From NCBI GenBank assembly GCA_928721915.1, contig CAKMVZ010000001.1, forward strand, positions 310,001-374,000: a stretch of 64,000 nucleotides of DNA. Direction: 5' to 3'. The position numbers were made by a program, and so were the translations under genes. Positions 44,854 through 53,484 of the stretch are shown here, piece by piece. The notes beneath the pieces were generated by a model, which saw only the letters and a list, made by a program, of their open reading frames with translations, did no database searches and was not told where the DNA came from. Within the stretch, counting starts at the first letter, position 1; each line of letters begins with the position of its first letter. This DNA comes from an uncultured Clostridia bacterium (GTDB lineage: Bacteria > Bacillota > Clostridia > TANB77 > CAG-508).

Positions 44854-44902
44854 AGATGAAGATTAACAATATTAAATTATCATTATTATAGATTCCTTTT
44901 TT
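44843..44902 (+). terminator. Terminator between xis and int that overlaps the int promoter
   Basis: The 5' arm (44843-44859, with TATAATA and ATGA) pairs, with single-base bulges, with the 3' arm (44880-44896, TCAT, TATTATA, TCC), followed by six T. Read-through RNA from xis can form it; RNA starting at the int promoter lacks the 5' arm and cannot. Confidence 0.6.
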
Positions 44903-44916
44903 ATGGGAGGAAGATA

Positions 44917-46113
44917 ATGAGTAAAAGTAGTAATAGCAAAGTTTCAAGAAGAATTAAAGGAGAAGGTACAATAAGAAAAAGAGGAAATAGTTATGAAGGG
45001 AGGGTTACTGTAAATGTAAATGGAAAAAGTAAGCAAATTTCTGTATATGGTAAAACTCAGAGGATTGTTGTAGAAAAAATGCAAGAATTAAGAAGGCAAA
45101 AAGATGATAATTATTTTATTGATAACAATAATATTACTCTTGAAGAATGGATTAAAGAGTGGATGAAAGTATATAAAAAACCATATGTTTCTCCAAGGAC
45201 TTTTCAGGGATATGTTGAAAAATCAAAAACAATAATAGAGCATTTAGGAAATATGCAGTTACAAAAAATTGAGTTATATCATTTGCAAAAATTTATTAGT
45301 GAATTGCAAAAAGAAGGTAAATCTCCTAAATCATTAAGACACTATAACAGTATATTAAAAATGTGTTTTGATGATGCAATAATGTGTAGACTTATGGTAA
45401 TGAATCCGACTAGAAAATTAAAATTACCAACTATGAGAAGAAAAGAATTAAAAATTATGACAAAGGAAGAACAACAAGTTTTTGAAGGATTTATGAAAGA
45501 ACACACAATGGGAATAGCATACATTGTTTTAGTAAATACAGGGTTAAGAGCAGGAGAGATAAGTGGACTCACTTGGAAAGATATTGATTTTGAAAATAAA
45601 GCTCTTTATGTAAGACGAGGTGTGCAAAAAGTTACAACTTATGATGATGATTTTAATAAAATAAAAAGAGAAAGAAAAATAACAGATGTAAAAACAGAAA
45701 ATAGTTATAGAGTAGTACCTATGTTGGATAAAGTTGTAAAAATACTAAAAGAATATAAAGAACAAAAGATAAAAGAGTGCGAAGAAGTTGCAGAGCTAGG
45801 AGAAGGATTTAAAGAAGAAGATTTTATATTTAAAACAAAATGTAATAATCCTATAAACTCAGAATATTTACGAAAACATTGTCAACAAATTTGTGAGAGT
45901 CATAATTTTAGGAAAGTAGGTATTCACGAGTTAAGACACACTTTTGCAACAAGGGCAATAGAGGCAGGAATAGATTTAAGAGTTTTACAAGAGATTTTAG
46001 GACATGCTAGTTATAGCACAACGGCAGATATATATGTTCATATTTTAGGACAAGTTAAATTAACCCAAATGAATAGGTTAGAGGCTTATTTGAGCGATTT
46101 AAAAATGGCTTAA
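44917..46113 (+). CDS. int: Tyrosine integrase of the ICE (Tn916 Int-like)
   Basis: 398 residues: basic N-terminal arm-binding domain (KGEGTIRKRGNSYEGRVTV), SAM-like core-binding domain (about 70-165), and catalytic domain with R in NTGLRAGEISGL (about 210), HELRHTFATR (about 336), LGHASYSTT (about 362) and the nucleophile tyrosine in ADIYVHI (about 373). All RHRHY residues appear present, so the enzyme should be active. It lies at the right end of the element, next to candidate arm sites and attachment core. Confidence 0.92.
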   Translation: MSKSSNSKVSRRIKGEGTIRKRGNSYEGRVTVNVNGKSKQISVYGKTQRIVVEKMQELRRQKDDNYFIDNNNITLEEWIKEWMKVYKKPYVSPRTFQGYVEKSKTIIEHLGNMQLQKIELYHLQKFISELQKEGKSPKSLRHYNSILKMCFDDAIMCRLMVMNPTRKLKLPTMRRKELKIMTKEEQQVFEGFMKEHTMGIAYIVLVNTGLRAGEISGLTWKDIDFENKALYVRRGVQKVTTYDDDFNKIKRERKITDVKTENSYRVVPMLDKVVKILKEYKEQKIKECEEVAELGEGFKEEDFIFKTKCNNPINSEYLRKHCQQICESHNFRKVGIHELRHTFATRAIEAGIDLRVLQEILGHASYSTTADIYVHILGQVKLTQMNRLEAYLSDLKMA

Positions 46114-46119
46114 AAATGG

Positions 46120-46140
46120 ATAAAGGGTAAATAAAGGGTA
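46120..46140 (+). repeat. Tandem ATAAAGGGTA repeats, possible integrase arm sites
   Basis: Two copies of ATAAAGGGTA (46120-46129 and 46131-46140) separated by one base lie just past the int stop. Short direct repeats at this place are typical binding sites of the Tn916-type integrase N-terminal domain. Confidence 0.4.
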
Positions 46141-46203
46141 GAAATAAAAATTAAGACTGGAAAGCATTGAAAATACTGGGATTTTTTAAAAAGACTTTCA
46201 CTC

Positions 46204-46220
46204 CTCATAACCCGAAGGTC
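46204..46220 (+). other. Candidate attachment core: initiator tRNA anticodon-arm fragment
   Basis: These 17 bases, CTCATAACCCGAAGGTC, equal the anticodon loop and 3' stem of bacterial initiator tRNA-Met(CAT) genes. Neither the 5' half nor the T-arm follows, so this is not a tRNA gene. The position about 90 bases after int suggests the duplicated core left by integration into a tRNA-fMet gene. The intact gene would be beyond the left edge of the window. Confidence 0.55.
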
Positions 46221-46326
46221 AAATTAATTTTTAAAAATATAATGATTTCATTGAAAAATATGTAATAAAATGTTATAAATAAGATAAAAGCTAAAATTAA
46301 ATAATATAAAATTGGGAGATGAAATA

Positions 46327-46974
46327 ATGAATATTATAACTTTTTCAAATAAAGATTTGGATAATGCCGAAAATAGTGTGAAAAATGATGATAAATATGG
46401 TAGAGAATCAATTTTAATTAATTCTACTTTGCAACAATATCCTTTAAATAATGATATGGCAACTGTAGCATTGAAAATAAGCTTAATCGATTTAACAAAT
46501 GGAACTAATTTAAGTAGAAATTTAGGTAAAGAAGGTGGTATATATGATTTGGCATCAAAAATAACTGAGGTAAATTTTGACAAAAGAGTTGCTGAAGGTG
46601 ATTTAAATTTAGTTAATGAATTATCTAAATGGACAAAAGAAAAATTTGGAAAAAATTTATTTTCATTTATTAGTAAATATTGTTTATATCATAATGTACA
46701 TTGTTATAATAGAGATAATTTTGTTATATATGATTCTATATTAGTGAATAATCTATATAAATATATAACCAAAGAAGACTTTAAAAATATAACAGGTAAA
46801 AAGTTATCTAAAATCAGTATAAAAAAATTTAAAAATAATTTTCAATATGAAGAATATAAAAAAGTAATTGATTTTATAATTGATAAAAATCAGATAACTA
46901 CAGAAAGAAAACATAGAAAGTTTGATTGGTTTATTTGGTATAAATATAGAAAAAATAATATGAATTTAAAATAA
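46327..46974 (+). CDS. Hypothetical protein, possibly OGG/HhH-glycosylase-like fold
   Basis: 215 residues from the ATG at 46327 with GGGAG upstream. The segment LFSFISKYCLYHNVHCYNRDNFVIYDSILVNNLYKY recalls the SFxSKxLxF..PIYDS pattern of small bacterial proteins that adopt an 8-oxoguanine-glycosylase-like fold. This is a pattern memory and not proof. First chromosomal gene right of the ICE. Confidence 0.5.
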   Translation: MNIITFSNKDLDNAENSVKNDDKYGRESILINSTLQQYPLNNDMATVALKISLIDLTNGTNLSRNLGKEGGIYDLASKITEVNFDKRVAEGDLNLVNELSKWTKEKFGKNLFSFISKYCLYHNVHCYNRDNFVIYDSILVNNLYKYITKEDFKNITGKKLSKISIKKFKNNFQYEEYKKVIDFIIDKNQITTERKHRKFDWFIWYKYRKNNMNLK

Positions 46975-47002
46975 TCCAAAAGAAAGGAGAGATGATATTT
47001 GT

Positions 47003-47806
47003 ATGATTAAAGAATTATTGCAAGAAAAATATAAAATGCTGTTTGCTCCACAGATTATATTTAGAGGTAGAGATTATTTCAAAAACAATAAAGTATATGA
47101 TTTATATAAAGACGATGCTTCAGAGAGTTATATTGGAAAAGTAAAAGGAAGTGATTATGGAATTAATTATGAAGTAAGAATTATATTAGATGATAATGAT
47201 GCTAAAATGAGTTGTACATGTCCTTGTATAGAAAATTGTAAACATGAGTATGCAACTTTGATGGCAATTGATGAAAATAGATATTCTACTATAAAATTAT
47301 TGCCTGTACCGGAAGATGAAAAAATTGATATAAAAAATTTTATTGATTCTATTCCTGGAGACAAAATTAAAGAGTATTTGAAGAGAAGCTTTATTTCAGA
47401 AGAATGTATAGATGAAGATGATTTTAAACAATACTTTTCTTGTTATTTACCAGAAAAAAGTAAGGAATATTTTTATAATATGCTATATAATAATTTTCAA
47501 GTTGGTAGTGTATATAATATAAATAACTTTTTAGATATTGCCAAATCATCATTAGAAAATGCAAAATATAGATATACATTTATTATAACATCGTCAATAA
47601 TTGATGCTGCTAAAGATTTTGAGTATTATGATTGCGATGAAATATTATTAAATAATTACAGTAAAATTGGTATGTTTATAAGAATAGCATATAGAAAAGG
47701 AAATGATGATTTAAAATTTGAAATACAAGAGTGGTTAAATAAATATAAAGAGAAAAATTATTTTGATGATATTTTTTTAGAAGATATGATTATAAATATA
47801 AAATAG
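47003..47806 (+). CDS. SWIM zinc-finger protein
   Basis: 267 residues. The N-terminal 90 residues follow the SWIM layout, with the metal ligands CTCPC-IENCKHEYA near residues 71-85 (CxC...CxH). SWIM domains bind DNA or protein and often accompany SNF2 helicases, but no helicase is adjacent here. The C-terminal part is helical and unassigned. It converges on the TIGR01212 gene with a shared terminator. Confidence 0.8.
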   Translation: MIKELLQEKYKMLFAPQIIFRGRDYFKNNKVYDLYKDDASESYIGKVKGSDYGINYEVRIILDDNDAKMSCTCPCIENCKHEYATLMAIDENRYSTIKLLPVPEDEKIDIKNFIDSIPGDKIKEYLKRSFISEECIDEDDFKQYFSCYLPEKSKEYFYNMLYNNFQVGSVYNINNFLDIAKSSLENAKYRYTFIITSSIIDAAKDFEYYDCDEILLNNYSKIGMFIRIAYRKGNDDLKFEIQEWLNKYKEKNYFDDIFLEDMIINIK

Positions 47807-47838
47807 CCTAGAAAGTTTGAATTTTCTAGGTTATTTTT
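47805..47838. terminator. Bidirectional terminator
   Basis: Stem CCTAGAAA (47807-47814) and TTTCTAGG (47823-47830), with an A run on the left and a T run on the right, between convergent genes. Confidence 0.75.
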
Positions 47839-48862
47839 CTCTATAAAACATTCCTTGATACAAATTATTTTCTTTAAGATATTTATCTAATCCATTAATA
47901 ATCCATTTTTTATGTAGGTTCCAACTAGGAGCAACTAATAAATTTTTAGGAGCATCGCCAGACACTCTATGAATGATAATGTTTGGATTTATATGAGTTA
48001 TAACATATGCGCATTCTGCTAAGTATTGTTTCAAACTTATTGGAATGTATTTGCCTGATTGATATAATTTTTCTAATTTAGTATTTTTTACAACATAACA
48101 TGAGTGAATCTTTAAACCTTGAATATTATACTGATTCAAAAAATCTACAGTCATCTTAACATCTTGAGAGCAGTTATTTTGTATGTTATCTATATCAGTA
48201 TCTGTTAAAGTATGGTCATATGATAATTTATTTTCAGAATTTTCTATTGATAAAACATTTAAAAGACCAATCATTATATGAGTTACAACATCAATTCCAT
48301 ATTTATTTAATATATGAACGGCATTTACAAAATCTTCATTTGTATAGTGGCGATTAATTAATTGTCCAATTTGCTCATCTGCAGTTTGAAACCCAAGTTC
48401 AACACATACATAATATTTATCAGTATAGCTTTTTAATAATTTAGCAATCTCTTCAGTTATACAATCTGGACGTGTTGCTACTTCTAATCCAATGATTCTA
48501 TCATCAATTAATGCTGAATCATATTTTAGTTTAAGATTTTCTAAAGTGTCATATGTATTAGTAAAATTCTGAAAATACACGATAAATTTATTTGCCCTTT
48601 CTGCTTTGTAACTTTTAAAATAATTTTTTACTTGCTCAGAAATAAAATTGATAGTTTTTTTAGAAGTATACATGTTTTCAATATTACTTTTTAGATGCTC
48701 ACCAGAACCTTTTTCACTACAAAAAATGCATCCACCAAATCCTTTTGCACCATCACGATTAGGACAAGTAAATCCGCCATCAATGCATATTTTTAATGTA
48801 CGCTCTCCAAATTTTTCTTTTAGATATTTATTTAAATGTTTATATCTTTCTATATTTTCCAT
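47831..48862 (-). CDS. TIGR01212 family radical SAM protein (YtqA/YhcC-like)
   Basis: 343 residues opening with YKHLNKYLKEKFGERTLKICIDGGFTCPNRDGAKG and the cluster GGCIFCSEKGSGE. The spacing of the cysteines and the later GLEVATRPDCI, VELGFQTA and THIMIGLL are diagnostic of this Elp3-related radical SAM family, probably tRNA- or translation-related but not biochemically settled. Its start overlaps the 3' end of the glycosylase gene by 13 bases. Confidence 0.88.
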   Translation of the reverse strand: MENIERYKHLNKYLKEKFGERTLKICIDGGFTCPNRDGAKGFGGCIFCSEKGSGEHLKSNIENMYTSKKTINFISEQVKNYFKSYKAERANKFIVYFQNFTNTYDTLENLKLKYDSALIDDRIIGLEVATRPDCITEEIAKLLKSYTDKYYVCVELGFQTADEQIGQLINRHYTNEDFVNAVHILNKYGIDVVTHIMIGLLNVLSIENSENKLSYDHTLTDTDIDNIQNNCSQDVKMTVDFLNQYNIQGLKIHSCYVVKNTKLEKLYQSGKYIPISLKQYLAECAYVITHINPNIIIHRVSGDAPKNLLVAPSWNLHKKWIINGLDKYLKENNLYQGMFYREK

Positions 48863-49302
48863 AATGTAAGCATTATATCAGAAAATGTACATATTTTCAA
48901 AGATTTAATTTTAATATACTTTTGAAAAGCAATTTCTGATTTTCTTCCATTTACTAATATTTTTTTTATATTTGAATATTCATTTAATAATTCTTTTATA
49001 TTATTAAATTCACCATTTTTAATGTCACTATCTAATGATCCTTTTCTAATTGCAGAGCAATATGTGTCCCATAGTGCAATATGATGTTTATTTAAAAACT
49101 CTATTTTTTCATTGTAATTTTTAAAATCAAATTTTTTATTTTCAAAAATTAAACTAATTATATCCCAAAATTGATTTGTTTTATTCCCATAATATTCATT
49201 CAAATCAATAGATTTATCACTTGGCAAACTTCCTAAAATTAATATTTGTGAATTTTTATTAATTATTGGTGCAAATGATTTTTTTATTAGTATATTTTTC
49301 AT
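48850..49302 (-). CDS. DNA-deoxyinosine glycosylase, C-terminus probably truncated
   Basis: 150 residues. ILGSLPSDKSIDLNEYYGNKTNQFWDII and HIALWDTYCSAIRKGSLD are typical of the hypoxanthine-DNA glycosylase branch of the UDG superfamily (TIGR04274). The family normally ends with an LPSTSPAN-like motif; here the tail reads CTFSDIMLTLWKI and the motif is absent. The end overlaps the next gene. A small deletion or frameshift near 48880-48900 is likely, so activity is doubtful. Confidence 0.75.
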   Translation of the reverse strand: MKNILIKKSFAPIINKNSQILILGSLPSDKSIDLNEYYGNKTNQFWDIISLIFENKKFDFKNYNEKIEFLNKHHIALWDTYCSAIRKGSLDSDIKNGEFNNIKELLNEYSNIKKILVNGRKSEIAFQKYIKIKSLKICTFSDIMLTLWKI

Positions 49303-49641
49303 TTAAATACTCCTATTTTTTATTTTTTACATAATATTAGCATATACTTGAAGATTAGACAATGAGATAATTAAGAAAAAGATTTTTATAGTTTTTAAAA
49401 TTATTTATAAATATTTTCTAGGTAAATCTTTTAAACATGCTAAAAATGTACATTTGTAATTTTATTTACTACTTGGAAAATAATCTATATAACACTTGAT
49501 TTTTCTGAGTTTATTGTATATTATATATAAATAAAAACCAGTAATGGCATTGATTAAACTTTAATATGGGATGTATTTAAAAATAATTAATAAAAACTTG
49601 GATGTACCTATCCAATAGGGTATATTTAATAATATATATAA
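49303..49641. other. 339-base AT-rich intergenic region
   Basis: Lies between the glycosylase promoter side and the 3' end of the ASCH gene. No ORF, hairpin with T run or known RNA motif stands out. Confidence 0.5.
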
Positions 49642-49968
49642 TTACGTCAATTTAATACATATTCCCAAAACTCCATACTCTTTTTCTTTCTCTGGAGAAT
49701 AAATTTTGTACATTCCTTTAACTTTTTTCTCAATTTCTTCTTTATCATTATATAAATTCTCAAATAATTCTTCAAAAGTATCAGCTCTATATAAATCAAT
49801 TACTTCTGTTAAAATTTTTTCTTTTAAATCAGGTAACAAAGAGAATTCTATTGTATCTCCAATTTTTATTTTCCTTCTTTTTTCGTCGTATATTCTAAAT
49901 TCAATAGTTTTGGTACCATTTTTTATTCTATTAAAAGGACTTTCTAATAATTTCATTGAATGTTTCAT
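49642..49968 (-). CDS. ASCH domain protein
   Basis: 108 residues with KLLESPFNRIKNGTKTIEFRIYDEKRRKIKIGDTIEFS, then YSPEKEKEYGVLGICIKL, the ASCH beta-barrel pattern. ASCH proteins are related to PUA domains; some hydrolyse modified nucleosides (for example N4-acetylcytidine) and others bind RNA. ATG follows GGAG. It lies downstream of, and in line with, a GNAT gene. Confidence 0.85.
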   Translation of the reverse strand: MKHSMKLLESPFNRIKNGTKTIEFRIYDEKRRKIKIGDTIEFSLLPDLKEKILTEVIDLYRADTFEELFENLYNDKEEIEKKVKGMYKIYSPEKEKEYGVLGICIKLT

Positions 49969-49983
49969 AATAATCTCCTTTAT

Positions 49984-50463
49984 TTATAGTTTTTTACTTA
50001 CTATATAATCTCTAACAACATAATCATTTTTCTCATAAAAATTTAATCCTTTTTTATTAGGACCGAAGACTTCGATATTAATTCTTTTGCAATCAATACT
50101 TTTAAAATATTCTTCTAATTTTTCTAATAATTTTTTACCAATTCCATTTCCACGAATATTGTTTTTAACAATTAATTCAATAACAGAACCGGTTTTAGCA
50201 CAGTCATTTGTTAATTTATCAATATCGTCTTTTTCTACAACAACACCTATAATTAAACCAATTACTTTATCATTTTCTAATTCTAAATAAATTTTTCCAT
50301 CTTGATTTTTTACTTTTTCCATATCCATTTTAAAATATTTTTCTCTATATTCAGGAAGCATTATTTGTGTATGCCAGTTATCTATATCAATTAAATAGTT
50401 TTGCAATTCAACTAATAAATCTTTTATTTGTTCATCATATTTTGAATCATATTCTACAATCAT
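49984..50463 (-). CDS. GNAT-family N-acetyltransferase
   Basis: 159 residues with the acetyl-CoA binding motif VKNNIRGNGIGKKLLEKLEEYF and a C-terminal GLNFYEKNDYVVRD. The acceptor substrate is not predictable. It shares orientation and close spacing with the ASCH gene downstream and the pyrophosphatase-VOC gene upstream. Confidence 0.85.
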   Translation of the reverse strand: MIVEYDSKYDEQIKDLLVELQNYLIDIDNWHTQIMLPEYREKYFKMDMEKVKNQDGKIYLELENDKVIGLIIGVVVEKDDIDKLTNDCAKTGSVIELIVKNNIRGNGIGKKLLEKLEEYFKSIDCKRINIEVFGPNKKGLNFYEKNDYVVRDYIVSKKL

Positions 50464-50478
50464 AATTAGCCTCCATTT

Positions 50479-51237
50479 TTAAGTCTCTTTTTCTCCTAAA
50501 TCTTCAGAAAATCTTAAAAGATATCCATCAGGATCTTGAATTAAAAACTCTTTGTTTCCAAGTAGTTTACCACCTTGCCTATACCAATTTTCTTCAATAT
50601 CAAATATTATCTTATAATTTGAATTTTTAAAATTATTATAAATTTCATCTAAATTACTTACTTCTAATTGAAAATTAATTCCATTACCAAAAGGGTAGGC
50701 AAGAGGTGTAATTTGCCATTTATCTTTATCGGAAATTTCTTGTAACATAAATTGTATTTCACCTAAACTTAAAAATACAAATTTATTTTCAGGTCTTTCA
50801 TATTCTATTTTAAATCCAGCTGTTTTATAAAATTTTAAACTATTTTCTAGATTACTAACAGAAAGTTCTGGTATATTTTTATTAAACTCTAAGTAATTTT
50901 TATCTCTTATAATTTCACTTTTAAAATATTTTTCTTGAAAATCGGTTAAAGCTTTTATTTCAATATTTGTAAAAGTTGTATCTTCTGGAACTAAAACTAA
51001 TTTATCATCATTATCATTTAACCTGTGTATTATTGCGATACATTTACCTTCAAAAGTTTCTAGTGGCTTATATACTCCTAAAATATAGCAGTCTAGTTCT
51101 TCACCATCTCCACTTAATGTATTTGGAATATATCCATAATTAGTAGGATAATAAAAATTATATTTTGGATGCTTACTTCCAAGAGGTCTATCAATTTTTG
51201 CATTTATTATTTTATTTAAATAGTCTATATTTTTCAT
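50479..51237 (-). CDS. Inorganic pyrophosphatase-like / VOC (glyoxalase) fusion
   Basis: 252 residues in two parts. Residues 1-110 resemble family I inorganic pyrophosphatase: IDRPLGSKHP, YPTNYGYIPNTLSGDGEELDCYILG. It is shorter than a full enzyme and some active-site acidic residues may be missing. Residues about 118-250 form a VOC/bleomycin-resistance-type domain (NLENSLKFYKTAGFKIEYE, FLIQDPDGYLLRFSE). Each is common alone; the fusion is unusual. No stop or ribosome site between them. Confidence 0.75.
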   Translation of the reverse strand: MKNIDYLNKIINAKIDRPLGSKHPKYNFYYPTNYGYIPNTLSGDGEELDCYILGVYKPLETFEGKCIAIIHRLNDNDDKLVLVPEDTTFTNIEIKALTDFQEKYFKSEIIRDKNYLEFNKNIPELSVSNLENSLKFYKTAGFKIEYERPENKFVFLSLGEIQFMLQEISDKDKWQITPLAYPFGNGINFQLEVSNLDEIYNNFKNSNYKIIFDIEENWYRQGGKLLGNKEFLIQDPDGYLLRFSEDLGEKET

Positions 51238-51411
51238 AAAATTTCACCTCAACATTTTACGTTATGTGAAAATGGTATCATAATAAATTTTTTGCGTCAA
51301 CTATTAAAAATGTTATTATTTAAATAAATTTTCTTTATTTTGTATACTTTTTTAAGTTAAAATGTTATAATTCATCTATAAAAATTGCTAATATATTAGG
51401 AGTTTTATAAG

Positions 51412-51837
51412 ATGAGGAAATTAAATTTAATAGTAGTATTTAATAAAAATTTAAACAAAGTTTTATTTTGTATAAGAGCAAAAGAGCCATACAAAGGAAT
51501 GTATAATTTTGTTGGTGGAAAAGTAGAGCCAAGGGAGACAAATGATGAAGCAGCATATAGAGAATTATTCGAAGAAACAGGAATAACAAGCAGAAGCATA
51601 AAATTAGACCATTTTATGGATTTAAATTATTTTAAATATGAGAATAATATCCAAGTTTATTATGGAATTTTGGAGCATGATGTAGAATTAGTAGAAGAGA
51701 AAAATAAGTTAGAATGGGTAGATATAAATGATGAATTGTTAGATACTAAAAAATTTGCTGGAAATTACAATATTCCGCATATTATTAAACAGATTAAAGT
51801 TTATTTAAAAAATGGTACTGGAATTGACAAATATTAA
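51412..51837 (+). CDS. Nudix hydrolase
   Basis: 141 residues with the Nudix box GGKVEPRETNDEAAYRELFEETG at about residues 42-64, matching Gx5Ex7REUxEExGU. Likely MutT-like removal of oxidised or non-canonical nucleotides. ATG after TTAGGAG. It heads a run with a HAD phosphatase and a YjjX-type NTPase, together a nucleotide-pool cleaning cluster. Confidence 0.9.
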   Translation: MRKLNLIVVFNKNLNKVLFCIRAKEPYKGMYNFVGGKVEPRETNDEAAYRELFEETGITSRSIKLDHFMDLNYFKYENNIQVYYGILEHDVELVEEKNKLEWVDINDELLDTKKFAGNYNIPHIIKQIKVYLKNGTGIDKY

Positions 51838-51855
51838 AGAAAGGTAAGAAATAAA

Positions 51856-52431
51856 ATGAAAATAGGCGTAGATATAGATGGAGTAGTATTTGATTCAGAA
51901 AAAGAATGGAGAATAAATCAAGAATTGTATGATATTTTTGATTTAAAAAGAAATAGTAAAGTTGATAATAAAGATATAAGCTGGGAAAAAAGATTTGATT
52001 GGACAGACGAAGAAAGAAAAGGCTTTATTGAAAAATATCATAAAAAAATAATCGAGAAATCTAATCTTATGCCAGGAGCAAAAAGAATTTTAAAATTATT
52101 AAAAGAAGATGGACATGATTTAATTTTAATAACTGCAAGAGGTGGTATAAATAAAGATATGATAAAATTAACAGAAGAAGTTTTAAAGGAAAATGATTTA
52201 GATATTTTTAGTAAAAGATACTTTGGAGCAAATGATAAGGCTAGTATTTGTGTTAAAGAAAATATAGATATTATGATAGATGACTCTTATAAACATTGTA
52301 GTAATATAGCAAAAGAAAAAATAAAAACAATTTATCTAAAAGATGCGGCAACTTATGATTTACAAGAAAATGAATATATAAAAGTTTTATATAATTGGGG
52401 AGAAATATATAGATATATAAGGGAGATATAA
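51856..52431 (+). CDS. HAD-superfamily phosphatase, 5'-nucleotidase-like
   Basis: 191 residues. Motif I is VDIDGVVFDSE (D5 and D7), motif II ITARG near residue 93, and a late acidic DIMIDDS. This is the pattern of small HAD nucleotidases of the NT5C type. It lies 19 bases after the Nudix gene and 4 bases before yjjX, so it is probably part of one operon on nucleotide metabolism. Confidence 0.8.
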   Translation: MKIGVDIDGVVFDSEKEWRINQELYDIFDLKRNSKVDNKDISWEKRFDWTDEERKGFIEKYHKKIIEKSNLMPGAKRILKLLKEDGHDLILITARGGINKDMIKLTEEVLKENDLDIFSKRYFGANDKASICVKENIDIMIDDSYKHCSNIAKEKIKTIYLKDAATYDLQENEYIKVLYNWGEIYRYIREI

Positions 52432-52434
52432 AAT

Positions 52435-52965
52435 ATGAAGATTTTAATTGGAACAAAAAATCCAGGCAAAATTAAAGGGGCAAAAGAAGCTTTTGAAAAA
52501 TATTTTGATAATGTTGAAATTAATGGTATATCAGTTGATTCTGAAGTTGGAAATCAACCTATAGATGAAAATATTATGATTGGAGCTAAAAACAGAGTTA
52601 AAAATTTAAAAAAATATGCTAAAGAAAATAATATTGAAGTAGACTATTTTGTAGCTGCCGAAGCTGGTATAACGAGTCTTTTGGGTGAATATATAGATTT
52701 TAATATTGCAATTATTGAAAATAAAGATGGTATTCAAAGTGTTGGAGTTAGTCAAGGTTTTCAAATTCCAGAAAAATATATGGATGAAATAAAAGAAAGT
52801 GAACTTGGAAAAGTAATGGATAGAATTTTTGACAAAAATAGTTTAAATAAGGGTAAAGGTGGAATAAGTATTTTAACAAAAGACGTAATTTCAAGAATTG
52901 ATTTAACTAGAAATGCTTTTATTATGGCATTAATCAAACATATAAATGGAGAAATCTGGAGATAG
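52435..52965 (+). CDS. yjjX: Inosine/xanthosine triphosphatase (YjjX/DUF84)
   Basis: 176 residues with ILIGTKNPGKIKGAKEAFEKYF at the start and GVSQGFQIPEKYMDEI later, the DUF84 non-canonical purine NTPase pattern. It hydrolyses ITP and XTP to keep deaminated purines out of nucleic acids. The gene is intact. Its last 45 bases begin a 417-bp segment that is repeated at 56255. Confidence 0.85.
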   Translation: MKILIGTKNPGKIKGAKEAFEKYFDNVEINGISVDSEVGNQPIDENIMIGAKNRVKNLKKYAKENNIEVDYFVAAEAGITSLLGEYIDFNIAIIENKDGIQSVGVSQGFQIPEKYMDEIKESELGKVMDRIFDKNSLNKGKGGISILTKDVISRIDLTRNAFIMALIKHINGEIWR

Positions 52966-53337
52966 AATTCACATAAATAAATAACTAGAATATTATATAT
53001 TAAATTTATAGGCTAAATTATTATTAGCCTAATTTTTTAGCAAAAATTAAGTGTGCTAAGAAAGGAAAGGTGAAATAATGGCTAAAATTTTAGTGTATAA
53101 TAATTCTACAAACCGAATGGAAGTTTTTTATAGAGAAAGAACAAGTGCTATGCCATATATATCTAATAGAACATTAACAGTTGATGAATTTAGTGGGTCT
53201 AGTAAATCTAATATTTTATGGACAGATTTAAGATGTATGGAAGCTTGGAATAGTTTTAGGTATTTATATGGAAGAGGAATCTATGTAGGATATGCTTTTA
53301 AAAGACCATGGGAAGGTGGTCATGGTAAACAATCACA
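52921..53337 (+). repeat. 417-bp direct repeat, copy 1
   Basis: Runs from the 3' end of yjjX, through a terminator, into the 5' part of an M15 peptidase gene. Copy 2 is at 56255-56671 with only about four base differences (for example near 52955, 53018 and 53307). This copy has intact yjjX and a broken peptidase gene. Confidence 0.9.
53009..53038 (+). terminator. Terminator after yjjX
   Basis: Stem TAGGCTAA (53009-53016) and TTAGCCTA (53024-53031) with a T run. It is repeated at 56343-56372 in copy 2 of the repeat. Confidence 0.8.
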
Positions 53338-53344
53338 TGACTGA
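53078..53344 (+). pseudogene. Truncated M15 peptidase gene (5' copy)
   Basis: 88 codons identical to the start of the intact peptidase gene at 56412 up to the end of the repeat at 53337, then two foreign codons and TGA. The catalytic His-Asp segment and the peptidoglycan-binding domain are missing, so it is a non-functional partial copy created by the duplication. It keeps its AAAGGTG ribosome site. Confidence 0.85.
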
Positions 53345-53484
53345 ATACATACAGTTGAACATATAAAAATTAGTAATAGAAGATAGATATAATTTGTGTT
53401 TTTAGATTAAATTTTATAAATAAGATAGTTATTTTTTTGAGGATATGATATATTATAGAAAAAAGATTTTATATGAGGTATTAA

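Noticed and set aside
46190..46230. Complete tRNA gene after int
   Set aside because: Only the anticodon loop and 3' stem (17 bases) match initiator tRNA; acceptor, D and T arms are absent.
50479..50880. Bleomycin-resistance gene
   Set aside because: The VOC domain is fused to a pyrophosphatase-like domain and VOC proteins have many functions; resistance cannot be claimed.
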